DNA of 64,000 bases from Deltaproteobacteria bacterium HGW-Deltaproteobacteria-2 (GTDB taxonomy: Bacteria > Desulfobacterota > Syntrophia > Syntrophales > Smithellaceae), in the NCBI GenBank assembly GCA_002840505.1, contig PHBC01000007.1:62001-126000 (forward strand). The letters are read 5' to 3'. Positions within the stretch are counted from its first letter, which is position 1. The number at the start of each line of letters is the position of its first letter. The notes beneath the pieces were generated by a model. The model had not been told where the DNA came from, did not search any database, and saw only the letters and a program-made list of their open reading frames with translations. The position numbers were made by a program, and so were the translations under genes. This document shows, piece after piece, positions 34,949 through 44,894 of the stretch.

Positions 34949-36496
34949 TCAACGCTGCAATTTACGGCGATTGAAAAAAACCGTATCTGCCTCCCATTGA
35001 GATAATATTTTTGCTTTGGCGGCAACCGCAGATGGTAATTTGCCAGATGCTTCTTCTGCGGCGCGAATATTTTTAAAACATTTATCAATGACAATCAAAA
35101 AATTAATGCCTTCTTTTTTATTCCAGAAGGGGAAGAAAACCAGCGGAGGCATATTTCGTTGAGCAGGATTTCCCCAAAAACTATTATACACTATTTCCAG
35201 ATCTTTTCCACTTTCCACAACAACAATTATATCACCTTTATTTATTGGGTTTATATCTGCGGGAATAGACGGAAGATATATTTTATTTCCTTCCGCGATT
35301 CTATTTTTATTCTTAATATGAGGATTAGCCATAATCACTGTTTTAGTGATTTTCGGATTAATCTCACCATAAATATTATTCAGAGTCCACCAAAGAGTTC
35401 TTCTTTTTGTCATTGTTAAAATTCCAAGATGCCCGGGAATTTTTACATTCTGCGTTTTTTTCTGAATAATTTTTGCACCAGGCACATTAGGAAGTGAAGC
35501 GGTTTGTTTAACTTCCGGAACAATAGGAAGAACCGGAGCTATGGACAATTGTTTATGTGCGTCTGCATCCTGACGTTGCAACATAATCGCTCCTATCGAA
35601 AGACCCACTGCAATCAAAATAAAGACGCTACCCAGTGCCCACTTTAACTTCTTGAACAACGGTGTTTCCATATCATTTATGCAGCTTCTGACAAAAAACC
35701 AGCCGGCCTTGTTCTTACCGCGAATGATCATTGTAAGAACTACCTGATGACAGAGAATAACAACTTTACGCGGATAACCGCCGGTAGCCAGATAAATCGC
35801 CGCAAGCCCCGATAAGCTGAATAAAGAAGGTGCAATTTCATAGTCCCTGGCGACCCTGAGACGATAATTGATCATGGCTTGCATTTGTTTGAAACTCAAA
35901 GGTTGAAGACAAAAGAGAAGATTAACCCTGTCAAAAAGGTTGGGGCGCCTTTTAAGGATTGCCTGGAATTCTTTTTGAGCAAAGATTATTATTTGCAGCA
36001 GCTTAAAATTGTTTGTTTCATAATTAAGAAACTCGCGCAAAATTTCCAGGCAATTCTCAGGAATTTTTTGGCCTTCATCAATGATCAAAACAACTATTCT
36101 TTTTTCATCCACACCTTTGTCAAAAAGGTAATTTTTGATTTTCTCTTTTAAATGCCATTCACTTTCACAATTATTTAAATCTTTAATTCCCAGCATCAAG
36201 GCAACTGTTTGCAGAAATTCAACAACGCCGTTAAATGCCGGATCAAGCATAAGGTGAGTTTCAATTTCAGCGGAATCTGCCGGAATAGAAGAAAAATTCT
36301 GGATAAGTTTACGACATAAAGTAGTTTTGCCGGTACCAATGTCTCCTATTACCACATTAATTCCACGACGCAGACGAACAGCTAACTCCAGCTTTTGTAG
36401 GCAACTTGTCTGCTGTGGCAATTGAAAAAGAAATTCCGGTTCCGGTGAGTTGGAAAATGGCTCCTTTTTAAAATTGAGAATATTGTAATAATTCAT
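34949..36496 (-). CDS. ExeA/MshM-like ATPase with periplasmic peptidoglycan-binding region
   Basis: 515 residues. The cytoplasmic AAA+ part has Walker A GDIGTGKT (51-58), Walker B VLIIDEGQ and FDRVNLLFCL in the sensor region. One membrane span (about 288-306) is followed by a periplasmic part with a LysM-like stretch (TLWWTLNNIYG, NPHIKNKNRIAEGNKIYLP) and a SPOR-like tail (FLIVIDKCFKNIRAAEEA). ExeA-type proteins prepare the peptidoglycan for secretin assembly. Here it sits between secretin and pilB, as MshM does in MSHA clusters. LysM and SPOR calls rest on pattern only. Confidence 0.82.
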   Translation of the reverse strand: MNYYNILNFKKEPFSNSPEPEFLFQLPQQTSCLQKLELAVRLRRGINVVIGDIGTGKTTLCRKLIQNFSSIPADSAEIETHLMLDPAFNGVVEFLQTVALMLGIKDLNNCESEWHLKEKIKNYLFDKGVDEKRIVVLIIDEGQKIPENCLEILREFLNYETNNFKLLQIIIFAQKEFQAILKRRPNLFDRVNLLFCLQPLSFKQMQAMINYRLRVARDYEIAPSLFSLSGLAAIYLATGGYPRKVVILCHQVVLTMIIRGKNKAGWFFVRSCINDMETPLFKKLKWALGSVFILIAVGLSIGAIMLQRQDADAHKQLSIAPVLPIVPEVKQTASLPNVPGAKIIQKKTQNVKIPGHLGILTMTKRRTLWWTLNNIYGEINPKITKTVIMANPHIKNKNRIAEGNKIYLPSIPADINPINKGDIIVVVESGKDLEIVYNSFWGNPAQRNMPPLVFFPFWNKKEGINFLIVIDKCFKNIRAAEEASGKLPSAVAAKAKILSQWEADTVFFNRRKLQR

Positions 36497-36637
36497 TTTT
36501 AGATGCCATCTTGCTTTTTAACAACGCTACTGCTTATATTCCAACCCCGTTATATTTTTAGATGTATTTACGATATTCTTATAATTCCATTTCAGTTCAT
36601 TTTTTTACATGATACTCTTTATAAGCATGCCTTTCGG

Positions 36638-38179
36638 TTATTTTCTACTTATCGGCAATATATGTGGCGTAATAAATATAAGAACCTCTTCCATTTTATC
36701 ACTTTTACTATCAGATTTAAAAGCCCAGCCTAAAACAGGAATATCTTTTAACCAGGGCACACCGTTTCCCGAATTTGATTTAGTTTGTTTGGTTAATCCG
36801 GAAATGACTATTGTTTCACCGTCTTCAACAATCAATATCGTTTTTGTCTGCTTTTTGATAATGTAAGGATCTCCCAGTGATGACTTTCTTGACATGTCCA
36901 CTTCATCTTTTTTGACAGTAATTTCCATTTTTAAGTTTTTACCGTCAATGACGTGTGGCTTAATTTGCAGACGCAACAAAACGTCTTCAAAACTGGTTGT
37001 TTGAGTAGGTGTACTGCCTGAAGATGTCTGAAGAGTAACAAAAGGAACTCTTTCGCCATTTTCAGTAAAGGCCTCCTGGTTATCCAATGTTGTAATAGAC
37101 GGACTGGATAGAATATTTAGTTTATTATCCTTTTGCAGAGCTTCTAGTTGTACTTCTAATAAATTACCGCCTACAGTACCGAAAACAAGTCCCAATGAAG
37201 CGGCTGCGGCATCAGATAGATTTGCCGCCGGAAAATTCACCCCTAAACCGTAACGTCCTATACCTATTTTATTACCCGTTGGATTAAGATCAGCGGATGA
37301 GCTTGTTCTTGTACCACCACTAGATAGCATAAGACCTTCATTGCCACGAAGAGTAGTTGAAGCCGCACCTCCCCACATAATTCCCAAATCACGGGCAACG
37401 CCTTTTGTTGTTTCTACGATATTGGCTTTAATTAAAATCTGGGAAGTAGGTTTATCCAGTTTTTCAATGATTGGGATTATTTTAGTCAGATCATCACGCA
37501 CAGCACAAATAACCAGAGAATTGGTGTGTTCGTCAACCTTAATGGAACCTCGCGGTTTGTTATCCTTATCCTTGGTCAGTAAATCCTGAATGGTATCTGC
37601 CAGTTTCTTGGTATCGGTATAATTAATATTTACCACCACAGGATCTAAAAGAGGCTCTACCCATTGAGTATCTCGCAGTTGCTGTTTTCGTTCCAAATCC
37701 AGTTTAACATCTTCACTGGTCAGCACTCTAAGTACATTGCCTTCCCATACATAAGATAAATTATAGGTGCGCAACAAACCGGTAAATGCCGAATCCCAGG
37801 GAGTTCCCCGGAAATCTACGCTGATTTCACCTTTTAATTCATTCTTGACCAGGAGATTTAAATTAACAGATTTCGCCATAGCCCGTAATACCGCCTTGAG
37901 CTCCGCCTGGCGCATAGTCAGATTAATTCGATCAGCAGGTAATTTTTTTACTGTTGTTTCAGTTACTGGAACAGATGCCTGTTTTGCCGCTATAGAAATT
38001 TTCTTGGGTTCGGCGGTCGGAGAGTGGCCTTGGGATTTCTCGGCTAGAGTAGTCCATTTATCGAAGAAAGCATCTTCTTTCTCGCTTTTAAGTCCATCAG
38101 CACAGCCGAAAAAAAATATCAGCACGAAAAGACCAAGACCTGACATCACGATATTTTTATTTCTTGCAGAGTATTTCAA
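36638..38179 (-). CDS. pilQ: Type IV pilus/MSHA-type secretin
   Basis: About 513 residues. N-terminal lipobox (FFFGC) suggests a lipoprotein secretin, as in MshL. There is a STN/N0-like region (about 85-165), a secretin_N domain with VNINYTDTKKLADTIQDLL (about 190-270), and the outer-membrane secretin domain ending with SGLTKQTKS, GVPWLKDIPVLGW and EVLIFITPHI. No AMIN domains are seen, so it is shorter than classical PilQ. The open frame begins at an ATG (38194), but that ATG overlaps the GGAGG; a TTG at 38179 with eight-base spacing is the better start. The gene symbol is by position and family. Confidence 0.88.
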   Translation of the reverse strand: MKYSARNKNIVMSGLGLFVLIFFFGCADGLKSEKEDAFFDKWTTLAEKSQGHSPTAEPKKISIAAKQASVPVTETTVKKLPADRINLTMRQAELKAVLRAMAKSVNLNLLVKNELKGEISVDFRGTPWDSAFTGLLRTYNLSYVWEGNVLRVLTSEDVKLDLERKQQLRDTQWVEPLLDPVVVNINYTDTKKLADTIQDLLTKDKDNKPRGSIKVDEHTNSLVICAVRDDLTKIIPIIEKLDKPTSQILIKANIVETTKGVARDLGIMWGGAASTTLRGNEGLMLSSGGTRTSSSADLNPTGNKIGIGRYGLGVNFPAANLSDAAAASLGLVFGTVGGNLLEVQLEALQKDNKLNILSSPSITTLDNQEAFTENGERVPFVTLQTSSGSTPTQTTSFEDVLLRLQIKPHVIDGKNLKMEITVKKDEVDMSRKSSLGDPYIIKKQTKTILIVEDGETIVISGLTKQTKSNSGNGVPWLKDIPVLGWAFKSDSKSDKMEEVLIFITPHILPISRK

Positions 38180-38202
38180 ATCGACAACCTCCAATGGAAT
38201 TT

Positions 38203-38706
38203 TTATTCTTGCAGGGGAATTTCTTCTCTGTCTCCGTTATTTTTATTAAAGATAACAATTTTAGATGCCGTAATCTGTTTTAAGAAATATCCTTCTATTT
38301 CTAATTGTTCCCCTGTCCTGTATTCTAATCCGTTAATGATAGCAATTTTATTTTTCCCGGAATCAACATAACCGGAATAAATTATTTTTGCCGCGGTACT
38401 GCCACCTTTGGCAGCATCTTCTTTGGCCGCCCATTCTTTATACATGTCTTTCTTCCAGAAAGGATTTTTACTCCAATCAGTTTCTATTTTCCTGACTACG
38501 TATGCATCAAAATCGGTTAACTTATCTTTACTTAAATCATTAGTCAGTTCGTTTATTGAAGTGTTCTTTTTCACAGAATCGACATTGGCGCTGGTTTCAA
38601 CTTTTTTACTCGCCGGACGGGCAATTAAGTATTCATATCCTGCATATAAAACAAACAAAGCGGCAATTACTAAAATTATAATTTCCCGTTTCTTTAAATT
38701 ACCCAT
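38203..38706 (-). CDS. pilP: PilP-like pilus assembly lipoprotein/periplasmic protein
   Basis: 167 residues. One N-terminal span (about 8-25), a linker, and a beta-rich C-terminal region with YSGYVDSGKNKIAIINGLEYRTGEQLEIEGYFLKQIT, which matches the PilP/HR fold. PilP connects PilM-N-O at the inner membrane to the secretin. It has no lipobox. It lies between pilO and pilQ; it starts 20 bases after pilO. Homology is mainly by context and fold pattern. Confidence 0.75.
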   Translation of the reverse strand: MGNLKKREIIILVIAALFVLYAGYEYLIARPASKKVETSANVDSVKKNTSINELTNDLSKDKLTDFDAYVVRKIETDWSKNPFWKKDMYKEWAAKEDAAKGGSTAAKIIYSGYVDSGKNKIAIINGLEYRTGEQLEIEGYFLKQITASKIVIFNKNNGDREEIPLQE

Positions 38707-38726
38707 AAATAACCTTTGTCCGTAAA

Positions 38727-39278
38727 CTACTTAATCGCTATCCAAATCTTCGTTCTAAATTCCATAGAATATGGTTGCTGCTGAATATTAATTTCCTCAA
38801 TTCTGTCTAAATACGGAACAGCCCCCAATGCAATCAACATTTTTCGAAAATTGGCAAATTCTCCTTTAATGACCACGTTGTATAAAAAAGATGTGGAAGA
38901 GCCGACTATTGTGTTCATGTCCGGCGTAAAAGATACTAACGTTAATCCGGCCTTACCCGCTATTGCCCGGAAATCATCTTGAAATTTTCCCGCATCTCCA
39001 CGAGGAATTGCCGTTTTCTCCGGACTAGAGAAAACACGTATCTGTTTATCATCAACACTTTTCAGTAAATTTAAATATATGGGCCCCAGTTCTTTTTGCT
39101 CGTTAATTTGAGATTGCAATTTTTTATTCTCTTCAATTAAAGAAGAATGATATTTATAAAAAGGAAAAATTCCCACGAGAATAACAAAGAATATAATTCC
39201 GCAATAAACTACGATATACCATAAATTTTTCGGATCTATGTTAATATTAAATCCCTTAATATTAAACTTCTTCATCAT
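38727..39278 (-). CDS. pilO: Type IV pilus alignment protein
   Basis: 183 residues with an N-terminal span (about 19-42), a coiled-coil segment (KYHSSLIEENKKLQSQINEQKEL) and a ferredoxin-like periplasmic domain with VVIKGEFANFRKMLIALGAVPYLDRIEEINIQ, the PilO signature region. It pairs with the PilN part of the upstream fusion to form the inner-membrane alignment complex. It starts two bases after the pilMN stop, so translation is probably coupled. Confidence 0.88.
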   Translation of the reverse strand: MMKKFNIKGFNINIDPKNLWYIVVYCGIIFFVILVGIFPFYKYHSSLIEENKKLQSQINEQKELGPIYLNLLKSVDDKQIRVFSSPEKTAIPRGDAGKFQDDFRAIAGKAGLTLVSFTPDMNTIVGSSTSFLYNVVIKGEFANFRKMLIALGAVPYLDRIEEINIQQQPYSMEFRTKIWIAIK

Positions 39279-39280
39279 GA

Positions 39281-41128
39281 TTAACCTATTTTAGCACTCA
39301 AAATAAAATGCAGAACTTCATTTTTCTTAAAAGTGACAATGCTGTTTTTTTGTATCGCTACCTGCTTCAACATTGGTGAGTTCTCCAGTTTCATCACATA
39401 TTGCGACAAAGATGAATCCAGCATATTACTTGTTCCCGAGATAACGCCTTGTATTATAACTTCCGTACCTTCTTTCGTTTCTTTGGGAGTTTTGTCATCG
39501 GCCTTTGGCAAAGCCTTACCTTCAGTTATTTTAAGACTGATCAGATGTATGTTGGATGGTGTAATGTCAGAAACTTCTCCAATCACCGCCATTCCCAAAT
39601 ACCTCTGTGCATATTGACGGGCAATTTTTCTTTTCATCTTCACTTCATCGGCAATTTTAGAGAATTTATCAATCGATAAAGGCGGGCTATAAAGTGCCAA
39701 CTCTTTTTTTAATGTTTCCCGCTGTTTTGAAATAATGTTTATTTTAGAGACTTGATAGATTAATAAGACAAGACAAATAATGAGAGCTGTCAAAAAGGAT
39801 AAAAAAGTCAATCTATGAATTCGTTTTGTGTTTATTTCTTTATCTTTTTCATAATAAGTAAAAATAGCGTTAGGAGTATGCTTGTTGTCCGACAAGGAAA
39901 GACCCAGAGCCGGAGCTAAAAACATTCTCCTGGAAATGTTCAAAGACCCGACAGTAGACGCCCCTCCCTGCTGCTTAAAAGGATCAAAAAACTCTGTTTT
40001 TATTTCCAACTGATCACTCAGGTAATCCCGAATAGAATCATAAATATTAATCGACGATAATATGTAGATCTTCTCAATTTTTTTATTCTCGCTTGTAGAT
40101 GTGTAATGTTTTAATGTCATATCTACCTGGCGAGCCAATCTTTCCCATACCGGAAAGATCATATCCAGTATTTCTTCTTTTTTAAAATCGTAACCGATAT
40201 CAGTATCTTTCAATTTATCCGAATCAGGGCTAAGACTGCATAGAATTTTTTTTGCTTCATCATTTTTCAGCCTTACATTACCTGTTTTTTCCAAAACAGA
40301 CTCGACAATTGCTTCCATCATACTGCTGTTGCCTGTTTTGATACTGCGGGTCATGACAAGATTTTCTTTATTATAGACATCGATGCGGGAAAAATCATTG
40401 CCGATAAATAAACTGACAAATACTTCTTTGGTTGCCGGCACCCATTTGGAACGAAAAATATTTTGAATGGCAAAAGAAACTATTGTAATTCCGGCAAGAG
40501 TTATTCCAATATCAGAAAATAAGGTTTTAATTTTTTCAATTTCCGCTTTGGGAACAGTGTAAACCATAACGGAATACTTGGGATTAACTTGTTCAACAAT
40601 CTCGTTTTGTATTTCAAAATCAAAAATCGATTTCTCATCATCAATGAAACCTTCTTTTTTCGCTGTCCAATAGACCACATTTTCCAGTTGCTTTTTTGGT
40701 ACGCGCGGAACCTTAAGATGATAGACGTTAACTTCACTCGTCGGTACATTCGTCCAGATATCGCAATCGGCAATCGACCCACAAAAGGCAACTAAAGAAG
40801 ATTTTAAAAGTGTGCTAAATTCTTGTGAATCTTTAGATATCTGGTGGCCGTATTCGATGATTTTATGGTCAACTAAAACCGACTTATCACCAGAGCCCCT
40901 GGTGGTCTTAGCCAAATGAATAAAGTCTTCGCTTATATCAACGCCGACTGTGTAATTTTTTTTATTAGAAAAACTCTTAGGTAAAGTAATTTTGATCTTT
41001 TTAGCCGGTTTTTTCTCAGACGAGGACAATTCCGGTCTCTGCAATGAATTGAAAGATTCCTCATCTTTTCTGCGTATAGCATTAAGAAGCTTTTCTGTTG
41101 AGTTTATATCTTTATTTATCTCTAACAA
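39281..41128 (-). CDS. Fused PilM-PilN pilus assembly protein
   Basis: 615 residues. After a variable 55-residue head, an actin-like PilM domain (about 58-420) opens with YTVGVDISEDFIHLAK and includes VFVSLFIGNDFSRIDVYN. A single span follows (about 440-460) with a PilN-type coiled coil and periplasmic domain (about 460-615). In most systems PilM binds the cytoplasmic N-terminus of PilN; here they are one chain with PilN's cytoplasmic tail replaced by the fused PilM domain. The start is TTG at 41128 with AGGAGG seven bases before. It is the first gene of the pilus operon. Confidence 0.88.
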   Translation of the reverse strand: MLEINKDINSTEKLLNAIRRKDEESFNSLQRPELSSSEKKPAKKIKITLPKSFSNKKNYTVGVDISEDFIHLAKTTRGSGDKSVLVDHKIIEYGHQISKDSQEFSTLLKSSLVAFCGSIADCDIWTNVPTSEVNVYHLKVPRVPKKQLENVVYWTAKKEGFIDDEKSIFDFEIQNEIVEQVNPKYSVMVYTVPKAEIEKIKTLFSDIGITLAGITIVSFAIQNIFRSKWVPATKEVFVSLFIGNDFSRIDVYNKENLVMTRSIKTGNSSMMEAIVESVLEKTGNVRLKNDEAKKILCSLSPDSDKLKDTDIGYDFKKEEILDMIFPVWERLARQVDMTLKHYTSTSENKKIEKIYILSSINIYDSIRDYLSDQLEIKTEFFDPFKQQGGASTVGSLNISRRMFLAPALGLSLSDNKHTPNAIFTYYEKDKEINTKRIHRLTFLSFLTALIICLVLLIYQVSKINIISKQRETLKKELALYSPPLSIDKFSKIADEVKMKRKIARQYAQRYLGMAVIGEVSDITPSNIHLISLKITEGKALPKADDKTPKETKEGTEVIIQGVISGTSNMLDSSLSQYVMKLENSPMLKQVAIQKNSIVTFKKNEVLHFILSAKIG

Positions 41129-41316
41129 TAAAAACCTCCTGTCGTCGTGTTTTTTATCAATCTTTTTATATTATTGCAAGAAAATAATATAAAAATGTTT
41201 ACTTTTCTCTCCCATACTCTATTCCTCCAAAAATATTTCTAATGTCCATTTTCAAATTTCAAGAATTTGCGGATCTTTTTCAATTAAAGGGCTTGAATGA
41301 TTGTTAAGTTTTTGCT

Positions 41317-42666
41317 ATGGAAACACTGCTTTTTAGTAAAAAAATATTAATGCGATCAATTTTTATTATGATTAAAAACATTTTTTCTGTTTACATTACG
41401 ATTTTGTCTTTCTTACTATTGTTATGTCCAATAACAGTATCCGCGAGCATTTCACTCGGCTCCGAGAAAATACCAGATTCGATAATTTCCCTATCTTCCG
41501 GTTATATTATTGTTGTTGATAAGCAATATCAAAAGATATACGTTTTTCACAAAAGCGGAACTTTTTCTAAAGTATTTGAAGCTCCCTGTTCCACGGGGAG
41601 AAATCCCGGATCTAAACAAGTTGCCGGAGATGCAAAAACTCCCAATGGAATCTTTTTCGTGACAAAATTTCTGCCCAATCCCGGCCCTCTTGAAATTTAT
41701 GGTTCCATGGCTTTTCCTTTGGATTATCCGACTATCTCCGATCAAAGAGCAGGCAGAGACGGTAATAACATCTGGATTCATGGCACTACGAAAACTCTTT
41801 TACCCACACAATCAAAAGGCTGTGTAGTTTTGCATGACAGCGATCTTAAGCGCCTTGCCAAATTTATTTATTTTAACAAAACACCTGTCATTATTTCTGA
41901 GTTTTTGAGGTGGGTACCGCAAGACCAGATTTCTCCATCAAAAAATGAATTAGAAAGAATCTTAATATCATGGCATAAGGCTTTTGTAGAAAAGGATATT
42001 AAAACAATTGATTCGTTATATGCACGAGGTGCGGAAATCAAGGGCAAGAGACGCGAAGACATTAATAATAAAATTAAATATTTAACAAATTTAAATCAAC
42101 ATTTTGTTTTACAACCCAGAGACATAACCATTTTAAGGGAAAATAATAACGCTGTCATTATTTTTGATCAAATCTATGCAGTCAACAACAACAATTCTTT
42201 TCAGGGATTTTATAACAAACTGATTTTAGAAAAAACAAACAATAAATGGTACGTTACCGATGATGCTATACCACCTCCGACGGCCAATAAAAATTTAGCT
42301 CAAGTTGACAGGAAACAAAACGAGACAAAATCTATCTCCAAAGATGCTGTACGAATTTTGGTTAATAAATGGGTAACGAGTTGGAAATCAGGGAACATGA
42401 AAACTTATCGCAATTGTTATGCACCAAATTTCCAGTCAAGAGGAATGAATTTGAGCGATTGGGTTTCTTATAAAACATCTGTGCGCGAGAACAGTGATAA
42501 TATAAATGTTCGCATTGATAATTTGCAAATATCAGCGGATGAGAATACTGCCAAGGCATCATTTGTTCAATATTACAGTTCTTCAATCCTCAATAGTAAA
42601 GGCAAGAAGACCCTGGAACTGAAAAAGATAGGCAACGAATGGAAGATATATAGAGAAATTATGTAA
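41317..42666 (+). CDS. L,D-transpeptidase (YkuD) with two C-terminal NTF2-like domains
   Basis: 449 residues. A hydrophobic signal region precedes the mature chain (cleavage near SVSA, about 43). The YkuD domain is about 62-194, with the catalytic pattern His155-Gly and Ser166-Lys-Gly-Cys169, so it is likely to be an active 3-3 crosslinking or lipoprotein-attaching enzyme. Two NTF2-like domains follow (about 208-320 and 345-449). The last one is the shared 110-residue module ending WKIYREIM. Start choice is uncertain (also 41350 or 41368). It is divergent from the pilus operon. Confidence 0.88.
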   Translation: METLLFSKKILMRSIFIMIKNIFSVYITILSFLLLLCPITVSASISLGSEKIPDSIISLSSGYIIVVDKQYQKIYVFHKSGTFSKVFEAPCSTGRNPGSKQVAGDAKTPNGIFFVTKFLPNPGPLEIYGSMAFPLDYPTISDQRAGRDGNNIWIHGTTKTLLPTQSKGCVVLHDSDLKRLAKFIYFNKTPVIISEFLRWVPQDQISPSKNELERILISWHKAFVEKDIKTIDSLYARGAEIKGKRREDINNKIKYLTNLNQHFVLQPRDITILRENNNAVIIFDQIYAVNNNNSFQGFYNKLILEKTNNKWYVTDDAIPPPTANKNLAQVDRKQNETKSISKDAVRILVNKWVTSWKSGNMKTYRNCYAPNFQSRGMNLSDWVSYKTSVRENSDNINVRIDNLQISADENTAKASFVQYYSSSILNSKGKKTLELKKIGNEWKIYREIM

Positions 42667-42713
42667 ACATAATCACGGGTCTGAATCTCTGGAATTCATA
42701 CCCTCCGCTTTGT

Positions 42714-42770
42714 CCCGACACCGTCGGGATTCAACTTTCCAATTCCAATACGCTTCGCTTTCGGAATTGG
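42714..42770 (+). terminator. Two consecutive hairpins after the transpeptidase gene
   Basis: CCCGAC-ACC-GTCGGG (42714-42728) and CCAATTCC/GGAATTGG (42739-42746, 42763-42770), the second enclosing the core TACGCTTCGCTTTC. No strong T run follows, so a Rho-independent function is uncertain. Confidence 0.4.
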
Positions 42771-42860
42771 AGTTTCACAATAATTCAAGCATGCCGCAAA
42801 GATAATTTTATCTCTTTTATTGTTTGAGATTTTCTTATTGAAGAAAACTTCCATAATAAA

Positions 42861-42916
42861 AAACAAACAGTCCCGGTAAATATCTCAGATCAATGTCTAT
42901 CAATCTACCGGAACTG
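42861..42916 (-). terminator. Terminator after the aldehyde oxidoreductase gene
   Basis: CAGTCCCGGTA (42869-42879) pairs, with one mismatch, with TACCGGAACTG (42906-42916). On the minus strand the stem is followed by TTTGTTTTTTA. The loop is long (26 bases). Confidence 0.6.
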
Positions 42917-42945
42917 TGTTTCAAGCCATCTGCTAATAATGATTT

Positions 42946-44859
42946 CTAATGTATATCAATCGAGAGTTTTTTCATTATGCCCGCCGTGGGTTTGCCATTT
43001 TCATCGTATGATCTTATGCGATAATAGCTTTTGAGCATTTTTTCCAACGGCACAACCCTTCCCTTGGGATCATTTTTGCGGCCTTCCTTGAGCATGCGCT
43101 CGGGGAGAGTATCGTCTTTTACCGTAATTCCTTCCCGTGTGTTCATATAGCGTTCGAGGATATGGATACGTTCGCCCGCCTTCATAAAATCCGAGCGTGA
43201 CATTTTCTGTCCGGTAATTGTGGACCAGAACTTGTGATAAATGCCGATATCGGCAATCTTGGTCGCCAGCGGATAGAGATAACCCATTACTATCTTCAGG
43301 TAAAACAGACCGCTGTATTTTGTCAGGGGGCTTTCTAATATGTAAGCAAACGATGTGAATACGCAGGTATGCAGAGAATTCACGGTACAATTAAAATCTT
43401 CAAAGAATTTTACCCAGACATGTTTGCCGATTGTTGAATAAGGATCGAGAACATGCACAAAGTTTTCCTGCGCCATAACAGTTGAAGAAAGGTGACAGGC
43501 GCCGCGATTGGCCACCGCATAATTTAGCCCGACGCCGTATGAGCCCCGAGGATCATACGCCGCCATCTCCATACCTTTAACATGGATCGCAAAATCCTCG
43601 CCGCCGTATTTTTTAGATAAAGCGCGCGAGCCCTTACCCATCTCCTGACCGAAACCTCTGCCATAGGCAATATCTTCTATCGCCTGGGCCACACCGTCAG
43701 GAGAACCGAATTTTAAATCGGTTTTTATCAAACCTTTTTCGCCGGCTTCCATAACCCAGGCCAGTGTGCCGCCCATACTGATCGTATCCATGCCGAATCT
43801 GCCGCATAAATCATTCCATTCGGCAATCGCTACCGGATCGAAGATATCCAGATTCGATCCCATGACGCCGACAGTTTCATATTCCGGCACGGCTAATTCC
43901 TTACCGTTGAATTTGCCGGACTTGCCGCACAAGATTGTGCATGGTTTGCAGGTATGATGCTTGGTGTTGAAATTCTCACTGAAATATTCTCCTGAAAGTT
44001 TATAAGCGTTATCCGAAGAGCCTGAAGTAAAATTGTGCATCGGCATAATCCCGGCCAAATTGGTAAAATTAACCAGATTATTCGTACCGAATCTCCTCAG
44101 CGCATCGGAGGTTACATCGTTTGCATTGATACGCTTGGTGGCTAATTTTTTAATCTTGTCAAATTTCTCCTGATCTTTAGCCATTATTTTGTAGGCTCCG
44201 CCGATAGCATAAATTGCCTTGAGATTTTTGGAACCCATTACCGCTCCCATGCCGCCGCGTCCCAGAAAGCGTCTTCCCGAAACGATATTGGCAAAAAGCA
44301 CTTTATTTTCACCCGCCGGACCGATTACTGCGGCGCCGGCATTCTTATTTTTACCGAGCAGGTCCTGTGTTTCATAGGCATCCTTGCCCCACAAGGCGGA
44401 AGCGTCCTTGAATTCTACACCTGATGATGTAATAACTAAATATACAGGGGTCTCAGATTTTCCCTTAACCAGTAATCCATCCCATCCTGCCGTTTTCAGG
44501 CTCATGCCGAATGGTCCGCCACATGAGGCATGATCCATAATTCCGGTCAGCGGCGACTTGGTCACTGCGGAAAAGCGTCCAGAACAGGCCGCGCCGGTTC
44601 CCATTAACACACCTGGTGTAAAAGCAATTATGTTGTCCTTGCCAAAAGGATCTACCTTTGCCGGCATACGATCATAAATAAGTTTCAGCCCCAAACCCTT
44701 GCCGCCGAGATACATTCTTCTTTCTTCATCGGTAACCTGATATACGGTATAAGTTCTGGTGGTCAGATCAACTTCCAAAACTTTATTGCTGGGACCTGAT
44801 ATTTCCGGCAGGTTTTTTTCTTTTACGTTACTTACTTCTTTTTCTTTAGTCTCACCCAT
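42946..44859 (-). CDS. Aldehyde:ferredoxin oxidoreductase (tungsten/molybdopterin)
   Basis: 637 residues; it is of the AOR/FOR family, which oxidises aldehydes to acids using ferredoxin and a W- or Mo-bis-pterin cofactor. Seen: the N-terminal domain EVDLTTRTYTVYQV and YLGGKGLGLKL, pterin-contacting ASCGGPFGMSLK, GRRFLGRGGMGAVMGSKNLKA, the [4Fe-4S] ligands CKPCTILC (near residue 310) and a later Cys at NSLHTCVF, and AYDPRGSYGVGLNYAVANRGACH. Last gene of a three-gene operon with an alcohol dehydrogenase. Anaerobic aldehyde/alcohol metabolism is the likely role; the aldehyde cannot be read. Confidence 0.93.
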   Translation of the reverse strand: MGETKEKEVSNVKEKNLPEISGPSNKVLEVDLTTRTYTVYQVTDEERRMYLGGKGLGLKLIYDRMPAKVDPFGKDNIIAFTPGVLMGTGAACSGRFSAVTKSPLTGIMDHASCGGPFGMSLKTAGWDGLLVKGKSETPVYLVITSSGVEFKDASALWGKDAYETQDLLGKNKNAGAAVIGPAGENKVLFANIVSGRRFLGRGGMGAVMGSKNLKAIYAIGGAYKIMAKDQEKFDKIKKLATKRINANDVTSDALRRFGTNNLVNFTNLAGIMPMHNFTSGSSDNAYKLSGEYFSENFNTKHHTCKPCTILCGKSGKFNGKELAVPEYETVGVMGSNLDIFDPVAIAEWNDLCGRFGMDTISMGGTLAWVMEAGEKGLIKTDLKFGSPDGVAQAIEDIAYGRGFGQEMGKGSRALSKKYGGEDFAIHVKGMEMAAYDPRGSYGVGLNYAVANRGACHLSSTVMAQENFVHVLDPYSTIGKHVWVKFFEDFNCTVNSLHTCVFTSFAYILESPLTKYSGLFYLKIVMGYLYPLATKIADIGIYHKFWSTITGQKMSRSDFMKAGERIHILERYMNTREGITVKDDTLPERMLKEGRKNDPKGRVVPLEKMLKSYYRIRSYDENGKPTAGIMKKLSIDIH

Positions 44860-44894
44860 AAATTTACCCCTTTTTAGTAAAGAGATTATATCAT

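Noticed and set aside
34949-36496. The ExeA-like gene as a second pilus motor
   Set aside because: It lacks the GspE/PilT Asp and His boxes; it is AAA+ of the ExeA class, not a secretion hexamer.
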